Shown piece by piece: positions 42,450 to 51,918 of a DNA stretch of 64,000 nt (the first letter of the stretch is position 1; each line of letters starts with the position of its first letter). The stretch is from contig NZ_JOID01000013.1 of NCBI RefSeq assembly GCF_000719865.1, forward strand, positions 1 to 64,000. Direction: 5' to 3'. The notes beneath the pieces were generated by a model that was not told where the DNA came from, did no database searches, and was given only the letters and a program-made list of their open reading frames with translations. The translations under genes were made by a program, and so were the position numbers. The DNA comes from Streptomyces albus subsp. albus (lineage in GTDB: Bacteria > Actinomycetota > Actinomycetes > Streptomycetales > Streptomycetaceae).

Positions 42450-44077
42450 CCGGCACCGGCGGAGGCACCGCTGCCCGGCCCGGCGGAGACTCCGCCCGGC
42501 CCGGCGGCGGCCTGCTGGTCGCGGGGACCACCTCCGACGCGGGCAAGAGCGTCGTCACCGCCGGCATCTGCCGGTGGCTGGCCCGCAAGGGCGTCTCCGT
42601 GGCCCCGTTCAAGGCGCAGAACATGTCGCTGAACTCCTTCGTGACGCCCGAGGGGGCCGAGATCGGCCGCGCGCAGGCCATGCAGGCGCAGGCGGCGCGG
42701 GTGGAACCGTCGGCGCTGATGAACCCCGTGCTGCTCAAGCCCGGCGGCGACCGCAGCAGCCAGGTCGTGGTGCTCGGCAAGCCCACCGGCGAACTGAGCG
42801 CCCGGGGCTACTTCGCGGCCGGCCAGGGCCCCGGGTCCGGCCCCGGCTCCGCCCCGGGCGCGAACCGCCGGGAGGCGCTGCTGCCCGTCGTCCTCGACTG
42901 CTACGAGCAACTGCGCGCCCGGTACGACGCGGTGATCTGCGAGGGCGCGGGCAGCCCGGCGGAGATCAATCTGCGCCGCCACGACATCGTCAACATGGGG
43001 CTGGCGCGGGCGGCCGGGCTGCCGGCCGTGGTGGTCGGCGACATCGACCGGGGCGGGGTGTTCGCGTCCTTCTTCGGCACCACCGCCCTGCTGAGCCGCG
43101 CGGACCAGGCGCTGGTCGCGGGCTATGTGGTGAACAAGTTCCGCGGCGACGCCTCGCTGCTGGAGCCCGGTCTGGACATGCTGCGCGGGCTCACCGGGCG
43201 GCGGGTGCTGGGCGTCCTGCCGTACGCGCACGGCCTGGGCATCGACGAGGAGGACGGCCTGCGGCTCTCGCTGCGCGGCGCGGTGCGCGAGTCCGCCGCC
43301 GGGCCGCCGCACGGCGAGGAGGTGCTGCGGGTCGCCGTGGTGGCCGTGCCGCTGATGTCGAACTTCACGGACGTCGACGCGCTGGCCGCCGAGCCGGGCG
43401 TGCTGGTGCGCTTCGCCGACCGGCCGGAGGAGCTGGCCGACGCCGACCTCGTCGTCCTCCCGGGCACCCGCGGCACCGTGCGGGCGCTGGCCTGGCTCCG
43501 CGAACGGGGGCTCGCGGAGGCCGTGGCCCGCCGGGCCGCGGAGGGCCGGCCGGTGCTCGGCGTCTGCGGCGGCTACCAGATGCTCGGCGAGCGGATCGAG
43601 GACGAGGTCGAGTCGCGGGCCGGGACGGTCGACGGGCTGGGCCTGCTGCCGCTGCGGGTGCGCTTCGCGGTGGAGAAGACCCTGGCCCGGCCGGCGGGTG
43701 AGGCCCTGGGCGAGCCGGTGGCGGGCTACGAGATCCACCACGGGGTGGCCGATGTGGCCGACGCCGCCGAGCCGTTCATGACGGACGGCCGGGGCCGGGC
43801 ACTGGACGGCTGCCGCGCGGGCTCCGTGTGGGGCACGCACTGGCACGGCTCGCTGGAGAGCGACGCCTTCCGGCGGGCCTTCCTGCGCCGGATCGCGCGG
43901 GACACCGGGCGCCGCTTCGTCCCGGCGCCGGACACCGCGTTCGGGGAGCTGCGCGAGGAGCAGCTCGACCGGCTGGGGGACCTGATCGAGGAGCACGCCG
44001 ACACCGGGGCGCTGCTGCGGCTGATCGAGGAGGGGGCGCCGCCGGACCTGCCGTTCGTACCGCCGGGCGCGCCGTGA
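42446..44077 (+). CDS. cobQ: Cobyric acid synthase CobQ/CbiP
   Basis: A 543-residue glutamine- and ATP-dependent amidase that makes adenosylcobyric acid by four amidations. The N-terminal P-loop-like site is GTTSDAGKSVVTAG at 27-40, followed by KAQNMSLNSFVT. The C-terminal class I glutaminase-like domain has the nucleophile in GVCGGYQMLG and the His in YEIHHG and WGTHWHG. The first 20 residues are low complexity. ATG 42446 overlaps cobD (ATGA). Confidence 0.95.
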   Translation: MTGTGGGTAARPGGDSARPGGGLLVAGTTSDAGKSVVTAGICRWLARKGVSVAPFKAQNMSLNSFVTPEGAEIGRAQAMQAQAARVEPSALMNPVLLKPGGDRSSQVVVLGKPTGELSARGYFAAGQGPGSGPGSAPGANRREALLPVVLDCYEQLRARYDAVICEGAGSPAEINLRRHDIVNMGLARAAGLPAVVVGDIDRGGVFASFFGTTALLSRADQALVAGYVVNKFRGDASLLEPGLDMLRGLTGRRVLGVLPYAHGLGIDEEDGLRLSLRGAVRESAAGPPHGEEVLRVAVVAVPLMSNFTDVDALAAEPGVLVRFADRPEELADADLVVLPGTRGTVRALAWLRERGLAEAVARRAAEGRPVLGVCGGYQMLGERIEDEVESRAGTVDGLGLLPLRVRFAVEKTLARPAGEALGEPVAGYEIHHGVADVADAAEPFMTDGRGRALDGCRAGSVWGTHWHGSLESDAFRRAFLRRIARDTGRRFVPAPDTAFGELREEQLDRLGDLIEEHADTGALLRLIEEGAPPDLPFVPPGAP

Positions 44078-44240
44078 GCGCGACGGTCCGGGACGCCGGG
44101 CGTGCCGTGCGCACCGCCGGGCGTTCCGCCGCCGGCGCGTGGCCCGGCGCGCCGTCCCGCCGAGTACCGCCCCGGCCGTCCGGGCCGCGGCGGCGGACAT
44201 CTGACCGATTCCCGAGGGTTCCACCGGAGGGCAGCACCGC

Positions 44241-46634
44241 ATGAGCGACACCGTCACGGGCGACACCGCCACGACCGACGCGGCCGCGAGCGACAAGGCC
44301 GGCAGCGTCCCCCGCTCCCCCGACCCGCACTACCCGTTCACCGCGATCGTCGGCATGGACGATCTGCGGCTGGGCCTGCTGCTGAACGCGGTCTCCCCCG
44401 CCGTGGGCGGGGTGCTGGTGCGCGGTGAGAAGGGCACGGCCAAGTCGACCGCCGTGCGCGCCCTGTCGGCGCTGCTGCCGCCGGTCGCCGTGGTGCCGGG
44501 CTGCCGCTTCTCCTGCGATCCGCAGGCACCGGACGGCGCCTGCCCCGACGGCCCGCACGCCGCGGGGCCGGGGACGGAGCGGCCGGCCCGGATGGTCGAA
44601 CTGCCGGTCGGCGCCTCGGAGGACCGTCTCGCCGGCGCGCTCGACATCGAACGCGCCCTGTCGGAGGGGAAGAAGGCGTTCGAGCCGGGGCTGCTCGCGG
44701 AGGCCCACCGCGGCGTGCTCTACGTCGACGAGGTCAATCTCCTCCACGACCACCTGGTGGACCTGCTGCTGGACGCCGCCGCCATGGGCGCCTCCTACGT
44801 GGAGCGCGAAGGGGTCTCCGTACGGCACGCCTCGCGCTTCCTGCTGGTCGGCACGATGAACCCGGAAGAGGGCGAGCTGCGGCCGCAGCTGCTCGACCGG
44901 TTCGGTCTGACGGTGGAGGTGTCCGCCTCGCGCGAGCCGGATCTGCGGGTGGAGGTCGTCCGGCGGCGGCTCGCCCACGACGACGACCCGGCCGGTTTCG
45001 CGGCCCGCTGGGCGGCCGAGGAGTCCGCGCTGCGGGAGCGGATCGCGGCGGCGCGCGCCCTGCTGCCGTCGGTGGTGCTGGACGACCGCTCGCTGCGCCG
45101 GATCGCGGCCGTCTGCGCCGCGTTCGAGGTGGACGGGATGCGCGCCGACATCGTCATGGCGCGTACGGCGACGGCGCTGGCGGCCTGGGCGGGCCGCACG
45201 GAGGTGCGCGAGGAGGACGTACGGCGGGCGGCGCTGCTGGCTCTTCCGCACCGCCGGCGGCGCAATCCGTTCGACGCGCCGGGGCTGGACGAGGAGTTGC
45301 TGGACCGGACGCTGGAGGAGTTCGGCGGCGACGACGATCCGACGGACCCGGGCCCCGGCGGGCCGGACGGCCCGGAAGGCGGCCCGGACGGTTCCGGGGG
45401 CGGCGATGGCGGAGACACCGGGAACGGCGGCGGCACGGACGACGGGCGTGCGGACGACGGGAACGCGCCGGGACGGGACGCCGCACCGGAGCAGTGCCCC
45501 GGCGGCCCGGAGGACGGGGGTGCCGGGGAGAGCCCGGGCAGCCGCCCGGACGGCGCCGGTGAGCCGGCGGGCGAGCCGTCCGCGACCGCCGGGGAGGAAC
45601 CCGCCGGGGAGCCCCGGCCGGCGGTCGCCGGGGACGGCGGCCCGGAGCAGCGCGCGGTGGGGGCCGCCGAGCCGTTCCGCACCCGGGTCCTGAGCGTGCC
45701 GGGCCTCGGCGAGGGGGCGGCCGGGCGCCGGTCGCGCGCCCGCACCCGGCACGGGCGCACCACCGGTGCCCGGCTGCCGCGGGGCGCTCTGACGAAGCTC
45801 CACCTGGCGGCCACCGTGCGGGCCGCCGCTCCGTACCAGCGCGCCCGGGGCCGGGCCGGCAGCGGGCTCCTCGTGCGCCGCGACGATCTGCGGGAGGCGG
45901 TGCGCGAGGGGCGCGAGGGCAACCTCGTGCTGTTCCTCGTGGACGCCTCCGGGTCGATGGCGGCGCGGCGGCGGATGAGCGCCGTCAAGGGCGCCGTGCT
46001 GTCGCTGCTGCTGGACGCGTACCAGCGGCGCGACAAGGTCGGGCTGGTCACGTTCCGGGGCTCCGGCGCGGAGCTGGTGCTGCCGCCGACGTCCTCCGTG
46101 GACGCGGCCGCGGCGCGGCTGGAGTCGCTGCCGACGGGCGGCCGCACGCCGCTGGCCGCCGGGCTGCTGCGGGCCCGGGAGGTGCTGCGGGTGGAGCGGC
46201 TGCGGGACGCGTCCCGGCGGCCGCTGCTGGTGGTCGTCACGGACGGCCGGGCGACCGCCGCGCGGAGTGCCGGGGCCGGCTGGCGCGGCGGTACGGGCGA
46301 CGGAGCGCGCGCGGGGCGCGCGGCCGATCCGCTCACGCCGGTGGCCCGGGCCGCGCGCCTGCTGGCCGCCGAGGGGACGGCGTCGGTGGTCGTGGACTGC
46401 GAGTCGGGACCGGTGCGGCTGGGGCTGGCCGGGGTGCTGGCCCGTCAACTGTGCGGCGAGGCCGTGACGTTGGAGGAGCTGCGCGCGGACAGCGTGGCCG
46501 GGCTCGTCCGCGGCGTCCGGGGCACGCGGCACGCACCGTATGCCCAGGGGGCGCCGGGCGCGCCGGGCGCGGGAGCGGGAGCCGGACAAGGGACCGGACA
46601 GAGGACGACGAAGACCACCGGGAGGGCCGCGTAA
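44241..46634 (+). CDS. Cobalto/magnesium chelatase fused I-D subunit
   Basis: A 797-residue fusion of the two ATPase chelatase subunits. The N-terminal AAA+ domain (about 30-350) has Walker A GEKGTAKST at 62-70, Walker B in GVLYVDEVNLLHDH, and the GTMNPEEGELRPQLLDRFGL sensor region. A Pro/Gly/Glu-rich linker of about 120 residues follows. The C-terminal VWA domain has the MIDAS motif VDASGSMAARRR. Such proteins energise cobalt insertion with CobN. No cobN gene is present beside it. A GGAGGGCAG site precedes the ATG, 163 bases after cobQ. Confidence 0.92.
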   Translation: MSDTVTGDTATTDAAASDKAGSVPRSPDPHYPFTAIVGMDDLRLGLLLNAVSPAVGGVLVRGEKGTAKSTAVRALSALLPPVAVVPGCRFSCDPQAPDGACPDGPHAAGPGTERPARMVELPVGASEDRLAGALDIERALSEGKKAFEPGLLAEAHRGVLYVDEVNLLHDHLVDLLLDAAAMGASYVEREGVSVRHASRFLLVGTMNPEEGELRPQLLDRFGLTVEVSASREPDLRVEVVRRRLAHDDDPAGFAARWAAEESALRERIAAARALLPSVVLDDRSLRRIAAVCAAFEVDGMRADIVMARTATALAAWAGRTEVREEDVRRAALLALPHRRRRNPFDAPGLDEELLDRTLEEFGGDDDPTDPGPGGPDGPEGGPDGSGGGDGGDTGNGGGTDDGRADDGNAPGRDAAPEQCPGGPEDGGAGESPGSRPDGAGEPAGEPSATAGEEPAGEPRPAVAGDGGPEQRAVGAAEPFRTRVLSVPGLGEGAAGRRSRARTRHGRTTGARLPRGALTKLHLAATVRAAAPYQRARGRAGSGLLVRRDDLREAVREGREGNLVLFLVDASGSMAARRRMSAVKGAVLSLLLDAYQRRDKVGLVTFRGSGAELVLPPTSSVDAAAARLESLPTGGRTPLAAGLLRAREVLRVERLRDASRRPLLVVVTDGRATAARSAGAGWRGGTGDGARAGRAADPLTPVARAARLLAAEGTASVVVDCESGPVRLGLAGVLARQLCGEAVTLEELRADSVAGLVRGVRGTRHAPYAQGAPGAPGAGAGAGQGTGQRTTKTTGRAA

Positions 46635-47230
46635 TGCCGCAGGGACAGCCGAGCACGGTGCCGGACGATGGACTGACGACCCGTCAGCGTCGCAACCGCC
46701 CGCTGCTGATGGTGCACACGGGCCCCGGCAAGGGGAAGTCCACGGCCGCCTTCGGGATGGCGCTGCGGGCGTGGAACCAGGGCTGGCCCGTGGGGGTGTT
46801 CCAGTTCGTGAAGTCCGCGAAGTGGCGGGTCGGCGAGGAGCGCGCGCTGCGCGTCCTGGGCGCCTCGGGCGAGGGCGGCCCCGTCGTCTGGCACAAGATG
46901 GGCGAGGGCTGGTCCTGGACACAGCGGGACATGAGTTCGAGCGAGGAGGCGGCCCGGGAGGGCTGGGAGCAGGTCAAGCGGGACCTCGCGGCCGAGACCC
47001 ACCGCCTGTACGTCCTGGACGAGTTCGCCTATCCGCTGCACTGGGGCTGGATCGACACCGCCGAGGTCGTCTCGGTGCTGCGCGGCCGGCCGGGCACCCA
47101 GCACGTCGTGATCACCGGCCGCAACGCGCCGCCGGAGGTGCTGGAAGCGGCCGACCTGGTCACCGAGATGACGAAGGTGAAGCACCCGATGGACGCGGGC
47201 CAGAAGGGCCAGCGGGGCATCGAGTGGTGA
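46634..47230 (+). CDS. cobO: Cob(I)yrinic acid a,c-diamide adenosyltransferase CobO
   Basis: A 198-residue CobA/CobO/BtuR-type enzyme that adenosylates the cobalt of corrinoids. The P-loop is TGPGKGKSTAAFGMALRA at 29-46. VFQFVKSAKWRVGEERAL and DEFAYPLHWGWID are family hallmarks, and the protein ends with VKHPMDAGQKGQRGIEW. It shares one base with the chelatase stop (TAATG) and overlaps cobB by 4 bases, so it is fully embedded in the operon. Confidence 0.96.
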   Translation: MPQGQPSTVPDDGLTTRQRRNRPLLMVHTGPGKGKSTAAFGMALRAWNQGWPVGVFQFVKSAKWRVGEERALRVLGASGEGGPVVWHKMGEGWSWTQRDMSSSEEAAREGWEQVKRDLAAETHRLYVLDEFAYPLHWGWIDTAEVVSVLRGRPGTQHVVITGRNAPPEVLEAADLVTEMTKVKHPMDAGQKGQRGIEW

Positions 47231-48645
47231 GCACCGCCGCCCCGCACCGGGTGCCGCGCCTGGTGATCGCCGCGCCCGCCTCGGGCAGCGGCAAGACGAC
47301 CGTGGCCACCGGCCTGATGGCCGCCTACGCCGGCCGCGGACTCGCCGTCTCCCCGCACAAGGTCGGCCCCGACTACATCGACCCCGGCTACCACGCGCTC
47401 GCCGCCGGCCACCCCGGACGCAACCTGGACGCCTATCTGTGCGGCCCCGAGCGGATCGCCCCGCTCTTCCTGCACGGGGCGGCCGGCGCCGACCTGGCCG
47501 TCGTCGAGGGCGTGATGGGCCTCTACGACGGTGCCGCCGGGCAGGGCGAGCTGGCTTCGACGGCGCAGGTGGCCAAGGTGCTCCGGGCCCCCGTGGTGCT
47601 GGTCGTGGACGCGTCCTCGCAGTCGCGTTCGGTGGCGGCGCTGGTGCACGGCTTCGCCTCCTGGGACCCGGAGGTGCGGCTCGCCGGGGTGATCCTCAAC
47701 AAGCTCGGCTCCGAGCGGCACGAGGAGCTGCTGCGGGAGGCCCTGGACGAGTCCGGGGTGCCGGTCCTGGGCGCGCTGCGCCGCTCCCCGGACGCCCGTA
47801 CGCCCTCGCGCCATCTGGGGCTGGTGCCGGCCGCCGAGCGGCGGGCGGAGGCGGTCGCGTCCGTCGCGGCCCTGGCCGAGCGGGTGCGGGCAGGCTGCGA
47901 TCTGGACGCGCTGTACGCCCTGGCGCGCAGCGCTCCGCCCCTGCCGGGACCCGCGTGGGACCCGGCGGCGGAAGCGGCGGCGGGGGCACCGTCGGCGGGG
48001 CGGGCCCCGGTGACGGGGGGCGCGGCCGGCGGGACTCCCCCGGCCCGCCCGGTGGTCGCCGTGGCGGGCGGTCCGGCCTTCACCTTCTCGTACACCGAGC
48101 ACGCCGAACTGCTCACGGCGGCCGGCGCCGAGGTCGTCACCTTCGACCCTCTGCGCGACGAGAAGCTGCCGCCGGGCACCGCCGGGCTGGTCGTCGGCGG
48201 CGGCTTCCCCGAGATGTACGCGCCCGAGCTGTCGGCGAACGAGCCGCTGCGCGAGGCCGTCGCGGCGCTCGCCGCCCGGGGCGCCCCGGTGGCGGCGGAG
48301 TGCGCGGGCCTGCTGTATCTGGCCCGGTCGCTGGACGGCAGGCCGATGTGCGGGGTCCTGGACGCGGAGGCGCGGATGACGGAGCGGCTGACGCTCGGCT
48401 ACCGCGAGGCCGTGGCACTCTCGGACAGCGCGCTGGCGCCGGTGGGCGCGAGGCTGCGGGGCCACGAGTTCCACCGCACGGTGATCGAGCCGGGCGCCGG
48501 CGCCGAACCGGCCTGGGGGCTGCACCGGCCGTCGCGCCGCGTCGAGGGCTTCGTCCGGCGCGGTGTGCACGCCTCCTACGTCCATCTGCACTGGGCGGGC
48601 GCCCCGGGCACCGCCCGCAGATTCGTCACACGGTGCGCGGGATGA
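47227..48645 (+). CDS. cobB: Cobyrinate a,c-diamide synthase CobB/CbiA
   Basis: A 472-residue glutamine-dependent amidase acting on the a and c side chains of cobyrinic or hydrogenobyrinic acid. The P-loop is PASGSGKTTVATG at 17-29, followed by VGPDYIDPGYH. A disordered insert lies at about 240-275. The glutaminase-like half has GGGFPEMYAPELSAN, the nucleophile in AAECAGLLYL, and HEFHRT. The GTG start overlaps the cobO stop (GTGA), and the stop overlaps the next gene (ATGA). Confidence 0.95.
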   Translation: MSTAAPHRVPRLVIAAPASGSGKTTVATGLMAAYAGRGLAVSPHKVGPDYIDPGYHALAAGHPGRNLDAYLCGPERIAPLFLHGAAGADLAVVEGVMGLYDGAAGQGELASTAQVAKVLRAPVVLVVDASSQSRSVAALVHGFASWDPEVRLAGVILNKLGSERHEELLREALDESGVPVLGALRRSPDARTPSRHLGLVPAAERRAEAVASVAALAERVRAGCDLDALYALARSAPPLPGPAWDPAAEAAAGAPSAGRAPVTGGAAGGTPPARPVVAVAGGPAFTFSYTEHAELLTAAGAEVVTFDPLRDEKLPPGTAGLVVGGGFPEMYAPELSANEPLREAVAALAARGAPVAAECAGLLYLARSLDGRPMCGVLDAEARMTERLTLGYREAVALSDSALAPVGARLRGHEFHRTVIEPGAGAEPAWGLHRPSRRVEGFVRRGVHASYVHLHWAGAPGTARRFVTRCAG

Positions 48646-49424
48646 CCGGGCCCGCCGCCGGCCGCCCCGGCCGGGCCCTGGCGGTGGCTGAGCCGTTGCT
48701 CACGGCCGGGGTCGGTGCGCGGGCCGGAGTCACGGCGGACGAGGTGCTCGCGCTGCTGCGGGAGGCGCTGGAGGCGGCCGGAGCAGTCGACACGGCCGAG
48801 GAAGGCATGGCCGGAGCGACCGACGCGGCGGGGGCCGCCGGGCGGCCGGGCCCGGCGGTCGACGGGCCCGGCCCGGCGGTCCACGTACTGGCGACCGCCG
48901 AGGCCAAGGCCGGTGAGGCGGGCATCGCCGGGGCGGCGGCCCGGCTCGGCGTACCGCTGGTGACGTACCCGGCGGCGGAGCTGGCCGCCGTGGCCGTGCC
49001 GCACCCGTCCCGTACCGTGCTCGGCGCGACGGGCACGCCCAGTGTGGCCGAGGCGGCCGCCCTGCTCGCCGCGGGGCCCGGGGCCGAACTCCTCGTGCCC
49101 AAGTCCGCCTCACCCCGGGCGACGGTGGCCGTGGCCCACCGCCCGGCCGCCCCGGGGCCGCGCGCCACCGCCTCGTGGACTGCGGCCGCACGCGTCCGCC
49201 CGGCAGCCCCACATGCCGGAGATGTCCAACCAGCAGCAGACTTTCACGCCACAGCGCCACATCCCGCGGGCTCCCGCGCCACAGACCCTCACGCCACACC
49301 CCCACACCCCGTAGACCCCGGCCTCCGCCCGGCCACACCCCACGCCGAACCGCACCCCTCACCCGCCGACCCCCGCGCGGCCGGAACCGAAGCCGGCCCG
49401 CACTCGAAAGGCAGGACCCCGTGA
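48642..49424 (+). CDS. CobE/CbiG C-terminal domain protein with a His/Pro-rich tail
   Basis: A 260-residue protein. Residues about 10-170 form a CobE/CbiG-C domain (VGARAGVTADEVLALLREAL, ATAEAKAGEAGIAGAAARLGVP, VLGATGTPSVAEAAALLAAG), implicated in corrin ring opening or acetaldehyde loss. The N-terminal CbiG domains are absent. Residues about 185-260 are a low-complexity tail with about nine His in PH-type dipeptides. A role in cobalt binding is an inference. It overlaps cobB and the next gene by 4 bases each. Could be a remnant of a larger CbiG or fusion protein. Confidence 0.82.
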   Translation: MTGPAAGRPGRALAVAEPLLTAGVGARAGVTADEVLALLREALEAAGAVDTAEEGMAGATDAAGAAGRPGPAVDGPGPAVHVLATAEAKAGEAGIAGAAARLGVPLVTYPAAELAAVAVPHPSRTVLGATGTPSVAEAAALLAAGPGAELLVPKSASPRATVAVAHRPAAPGPRATASWTAAARVRPAAPHAGDVQPAADFHATAPHPAGSRATDPHATPPHPVDPGLRPATPHAEPHPSPADPRAAGTEAGPHSKGRTP

Positions 49425-50476
49425 CCGCGCCGCCCGGACCCGATCTGGCCCACCACGGCGACGCCGAGGTGCGCGGCACCGATCTGACCGACCTGGCCGT
49501 CAACGTCCGCGCGGGTACGCCCCCGGACTGGCTCAGGGCCCGGATCGCCGCCTCCCTCGGCACGCTCGCCGCCTATCCCGACGGCGCCCCGGCCCGCGAG
49601 GCCGTCGCGCGCCGGCACGGGCTGCCCGCTTCCCGGGTGCTGCTGACGGCCGGGGCGGCGGAGGCGTTCGTCCTGGTCGCCCGGGCCTTCGCGGCCCGCC
49701 GCCCGGTGGTCGTGCACCCGCAGTTCACCGAGCCGGAGGCGGCCCTGCGGAACGCCGGCCACCCGGTGGAACGGGTGCTGCTGCGGCGCGAGGACGGCTT
49801 CCGGCTCCGCCCGGACTCCGTACCGGAGGACGCGGACCTGGTCGTGATCGGCAACCCCACCAACCCGACCTCCGTACTCCATCCCGCGGACGGCCCGGCC
49901 GGTCTGGCCGCACTGGCCCGGCCCGGACGGCTGCTGGTCGTCGACGAGGCCTTCATGGACGCGGTGCCGGGCGAGCACGCCTCACTGGCGTCGCGGACGG
50001 ATCTGCCGGGCCTGGTCGTGCTGCGCAGCCTCACCAAGACCTGGGGACTGGCCGGGCTGCGCATCGGCTACGTCCTCGCGGAACCGGAGCGGATCGCGGC
50101 GCTGGAGCGCGCCCAGCCGCTGTGGCCGGTGTCCGCCCCGGCCCTCGCGGCGGCGGAGGCCTGCTGCGAGCCGGCGGCGCTCGCGGAGGCGGCGCGGGCC
50201 GCGGAGCGTGTGGCGGCGGACCGGGAGCATCTGCTGGCGCGGCTGGCGGAGTTCGGCGAGGTCGCGGTGTGCGGCCCGGCGGCCGGGCCGTTCGTGCTGC
50301 TCCGGCTGCCGGACGGCGCCGCCGTACGGGAACGGCTGCGCGAGCACGGCTTCGCGGTCCGCCGGGGCGACACCTTCCCCGGGCTCGGACCGGAGTGGCT
50401 GCGGCTGGCGGTGCGCGATCCCCGGACGACGGACCTGTTCGCCGACGCCCTGGCCAAGGCCCTCACCGACCGCTGA
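49421..50476 (+). CDS. CobC-like PLP-dependent enzyme (Rv2231c family)
   Basis: A 351-residue fold type I aminotransferase-like protein related to threonine-phosphate decarboxylase CobD/CobC. That enzyme makes (R)-1-aminopropanol phosphate for the cobalamin linker. The PLP lysine is in LRSLTKTWGLAGLRIGY. The Asp and Asn ligands lie in LLVVDEAFMDAV and IGNPTNPTSV. It starts in a GTGA overlap with the CobE-like gene and is the last operon gene, ended by a strong hairpin. The exact reaction is inferred from context. Confidence 0.88.
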   Translation: MTAPPGPDLAHHGDAEVRGTDLTDLAVNVRAGTPPDWLRARIAASLGTLAAYPDGAPAREAVARRHGLPASRVLLTAGAAEAFVLVARAFAARRPVVVHPQFTEPEAALRNAGHPVERVLLRREDGFRLRPDSVPEDADLVVIGNPTNPTSVLHPADGPAGLAALARPGRLLVVDEAFMDAVPGEHASLASRTDLPGLVVLRSLTKTWGLAGLRIGYVLAEPERIAALERAQPLWPVSAPALAAAEACCEPAALAEAARAAERVAADREHLLARLAEFGEVAVCGPAAGPFVLLRLPDGAAVRERLREHGFAVRRGDTFPGLGPEWLRLAVRDPRTTDLFADALAKALTDR

Positions 50477-50582
50477 CCGCTGACCGCTGACCTCCGGGAT
50501 CGTCGTGCGGCGGCGGGTGCGGCCGGAAGGCCGACGGCGCGGCACCGCCCCACCCCCGGGGCGGGGCCGCGCCGTGTCCTTC

Positions 50583-50621
50583 CGTGACGCGTCCGGGACC
50601 GGCGGTCCCGGACGCGTCACG
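50583..50621. terminator. Bidirectional terminator of the B12 operon
   Basis: A perfect 18-base stem (50583-50600 with 50604-50621) around a GGC loop, between the convergent CobC-like gene and the surface-protein gene. It ends 11 bases before the latter's stop. Confidence 0.9.
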
Positions 50622-50631
50622 TCAGCCGGAG

Positions 50632-51651
50632 TCAGCCGCGGCGTGCGGCCGCCCGGCGCCGGGCGACGAAGACCGAGACCCCGCCGGCGGCGAGCAGGGC
50701 GCCGGCACCGGCCGCCAGGTACGGCGTGGTGGAGTTGCCGCCGGTCGCGGCGAGGTTGCCGTCACCGCTCTCGGCTCCGGTCTGGGTGCTGACGCCGTCG
50801 CCGCTCTCGTCACCCGAGCCGGAGCTGTCGTCCGAGCCGTCACCCGGGCCGCCCGTGGCGCCCTCGGTCGCTCCGCCGTCGCCGGATCCCGGCTTGTCGC
50901 CGCCCGGCGCCGGCTCGCCGTCACCGGACCCCCCGGCGGGGCTCTCGCAGGTGGCCTCGACCAAGGTGATCGTGCCGTCCACCGCCGCGACGTTGAGCTT
51001 CTCCGGGGTGACGTTCAGCCGGAGCTCCAGCGCCGTGGCCGCGGCGGTCGTCGCCGTGGTGTTGGTCTTGGCCAGGTCGAGCTCGACCGAGCCGACTCCC
51101 TCGATGTCCGCCTGCGCGGTACCGCTCGCGCTCAGCTCGATCCGCTTGCCGAGGACCGTCACGTGTCCCGGGATCTTCGAGTCGGCCGCCGGCTGCTGCC
51201 CGGCCGCGCACACGGCGGTGGACGTGATCTGCTCGAGCTCGATCAGCGGCTTGTTCTTCAGACCGGGCACGAAGACCTCGGCCTTGGCGAGGTTGGCCCG
51301 CCCTTCCGCCCTGCCGTCCCCGGTCTTCGCCTCCGCGGTGGCGATGTCGGCCTTCAGCATCGTGAAGGGACGGCCCTGGTGGACTCCGTCCACCCGCGCG
51401 GTGAGCAGGGTCTCACTGGCCGACTCCGGGGCCTGGACCTCGTTGAGCGTGACGTTCAGCGGCACCCGCGCCTGGTCGAGCAGGGAGACCCCGAGGTCGG
51501 CGCGGAGCACGACCGCTCCGGCCTTGCCGTCACCGCCGGACGCGTACGCGGGCGCGGCACCGGCGAGGAGCACCGGGGCGGCGGCCAGGGCGGCGGCCGT
51601 CAGCGCCGCGGCGGTACGGCGTGCGGGCGGGACGAAGGCGTTGCTGTTCAA
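50632..51651 (-). CDS. SCO1860-type sortase-anchored surface protein
   Basis: A 339-residue secreted protein. The signal peptide ends near AYASGG (about 38). A mature beta-rich domain of about 200 residues contains Cys in STAVCAAGQQ and EATCESPAG. A Gly/Ser/Asp-rich stalk of about 60 residues follows. The C-terminal sorting signal is LAATGG, then a hydrophobic span and RRRAAARRG. The motif is LAATG rather than the common LAETG of this family. A TTG start at 51651 is chosen from memory of homologues beginning NSNAF; TTG 51669 is the alternative. Function unknown. Confidence 0.85.
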   Translation of the reverse strand: MNSNAFVPPARRTAAALTAAALAAAPVLLAGAAPAYASGGDGKAGAVVLRADLGVSLLDQARVPLNVTLNEVQAPESASETLLTARVDGVHQGRPFTMLKADIATAEAKTGDGRAEGRANLAKAEVFVPGLKNKPLIELEQITSTAVCAAGQQPAADSKIPGHVTVLGKRIELSASGTAQADIEGVGSVELDLAKTNTTATTAAATALELRLNVTPEKLNVAAVDGTITLVEATCESPAGGSGDGEPAPGGDKPGSGDGGATEGATGGPGDGSDDSSGSGDESGDGVSTQTGAESGDGNLAATGGNSTTPYLAAGAGALLAAGGVSVFVARRRAAARRG

Positions 51652-51847
51652 GGTGTGGAACCCCCACAAGAGAAATGGAGTCGCCGACGCGGTCCGGCGG
51701 ACTCGGCGCGGCGACCTCGACGCAACGCATACTTACGTACTGTCGGTGAACGGGCAGCAACATGGCGTGAGTTCACACCATCGGGTGGTTTCTGAAGTCG
51801 CGTTCGATCACAGGTCCGGACGATCAGAGGTCCAGGCCCGCAAACCG

Positions 51848-51879
51848 CCGGCCCCGGAGCGCGAGCGCTCCGGGGCCGG
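51848..51879. terminator. Terminator of the amidohydrolase gene
   Basis: A 15-base arm (51848-51862) is perfectly complementary to 51865-51879. The practical loop is the innermost few bases around GA. It lies 40 bases past the amidohydrolase stop on the minus strand, upstream of the surface-protein promoter. Confidence 0.85.
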
Positions 51880-51918
51880 GGTGGGGCAGGACGGCGGGAA
51901 GGTCCGCCGGCCGGCGGC

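Noticed and set aside
50470..50490. Three tandem CCGCTGA units at the end of the CobC-like gene
   Set aside because: Too short to be meaningful; they only supply extra stop codons.
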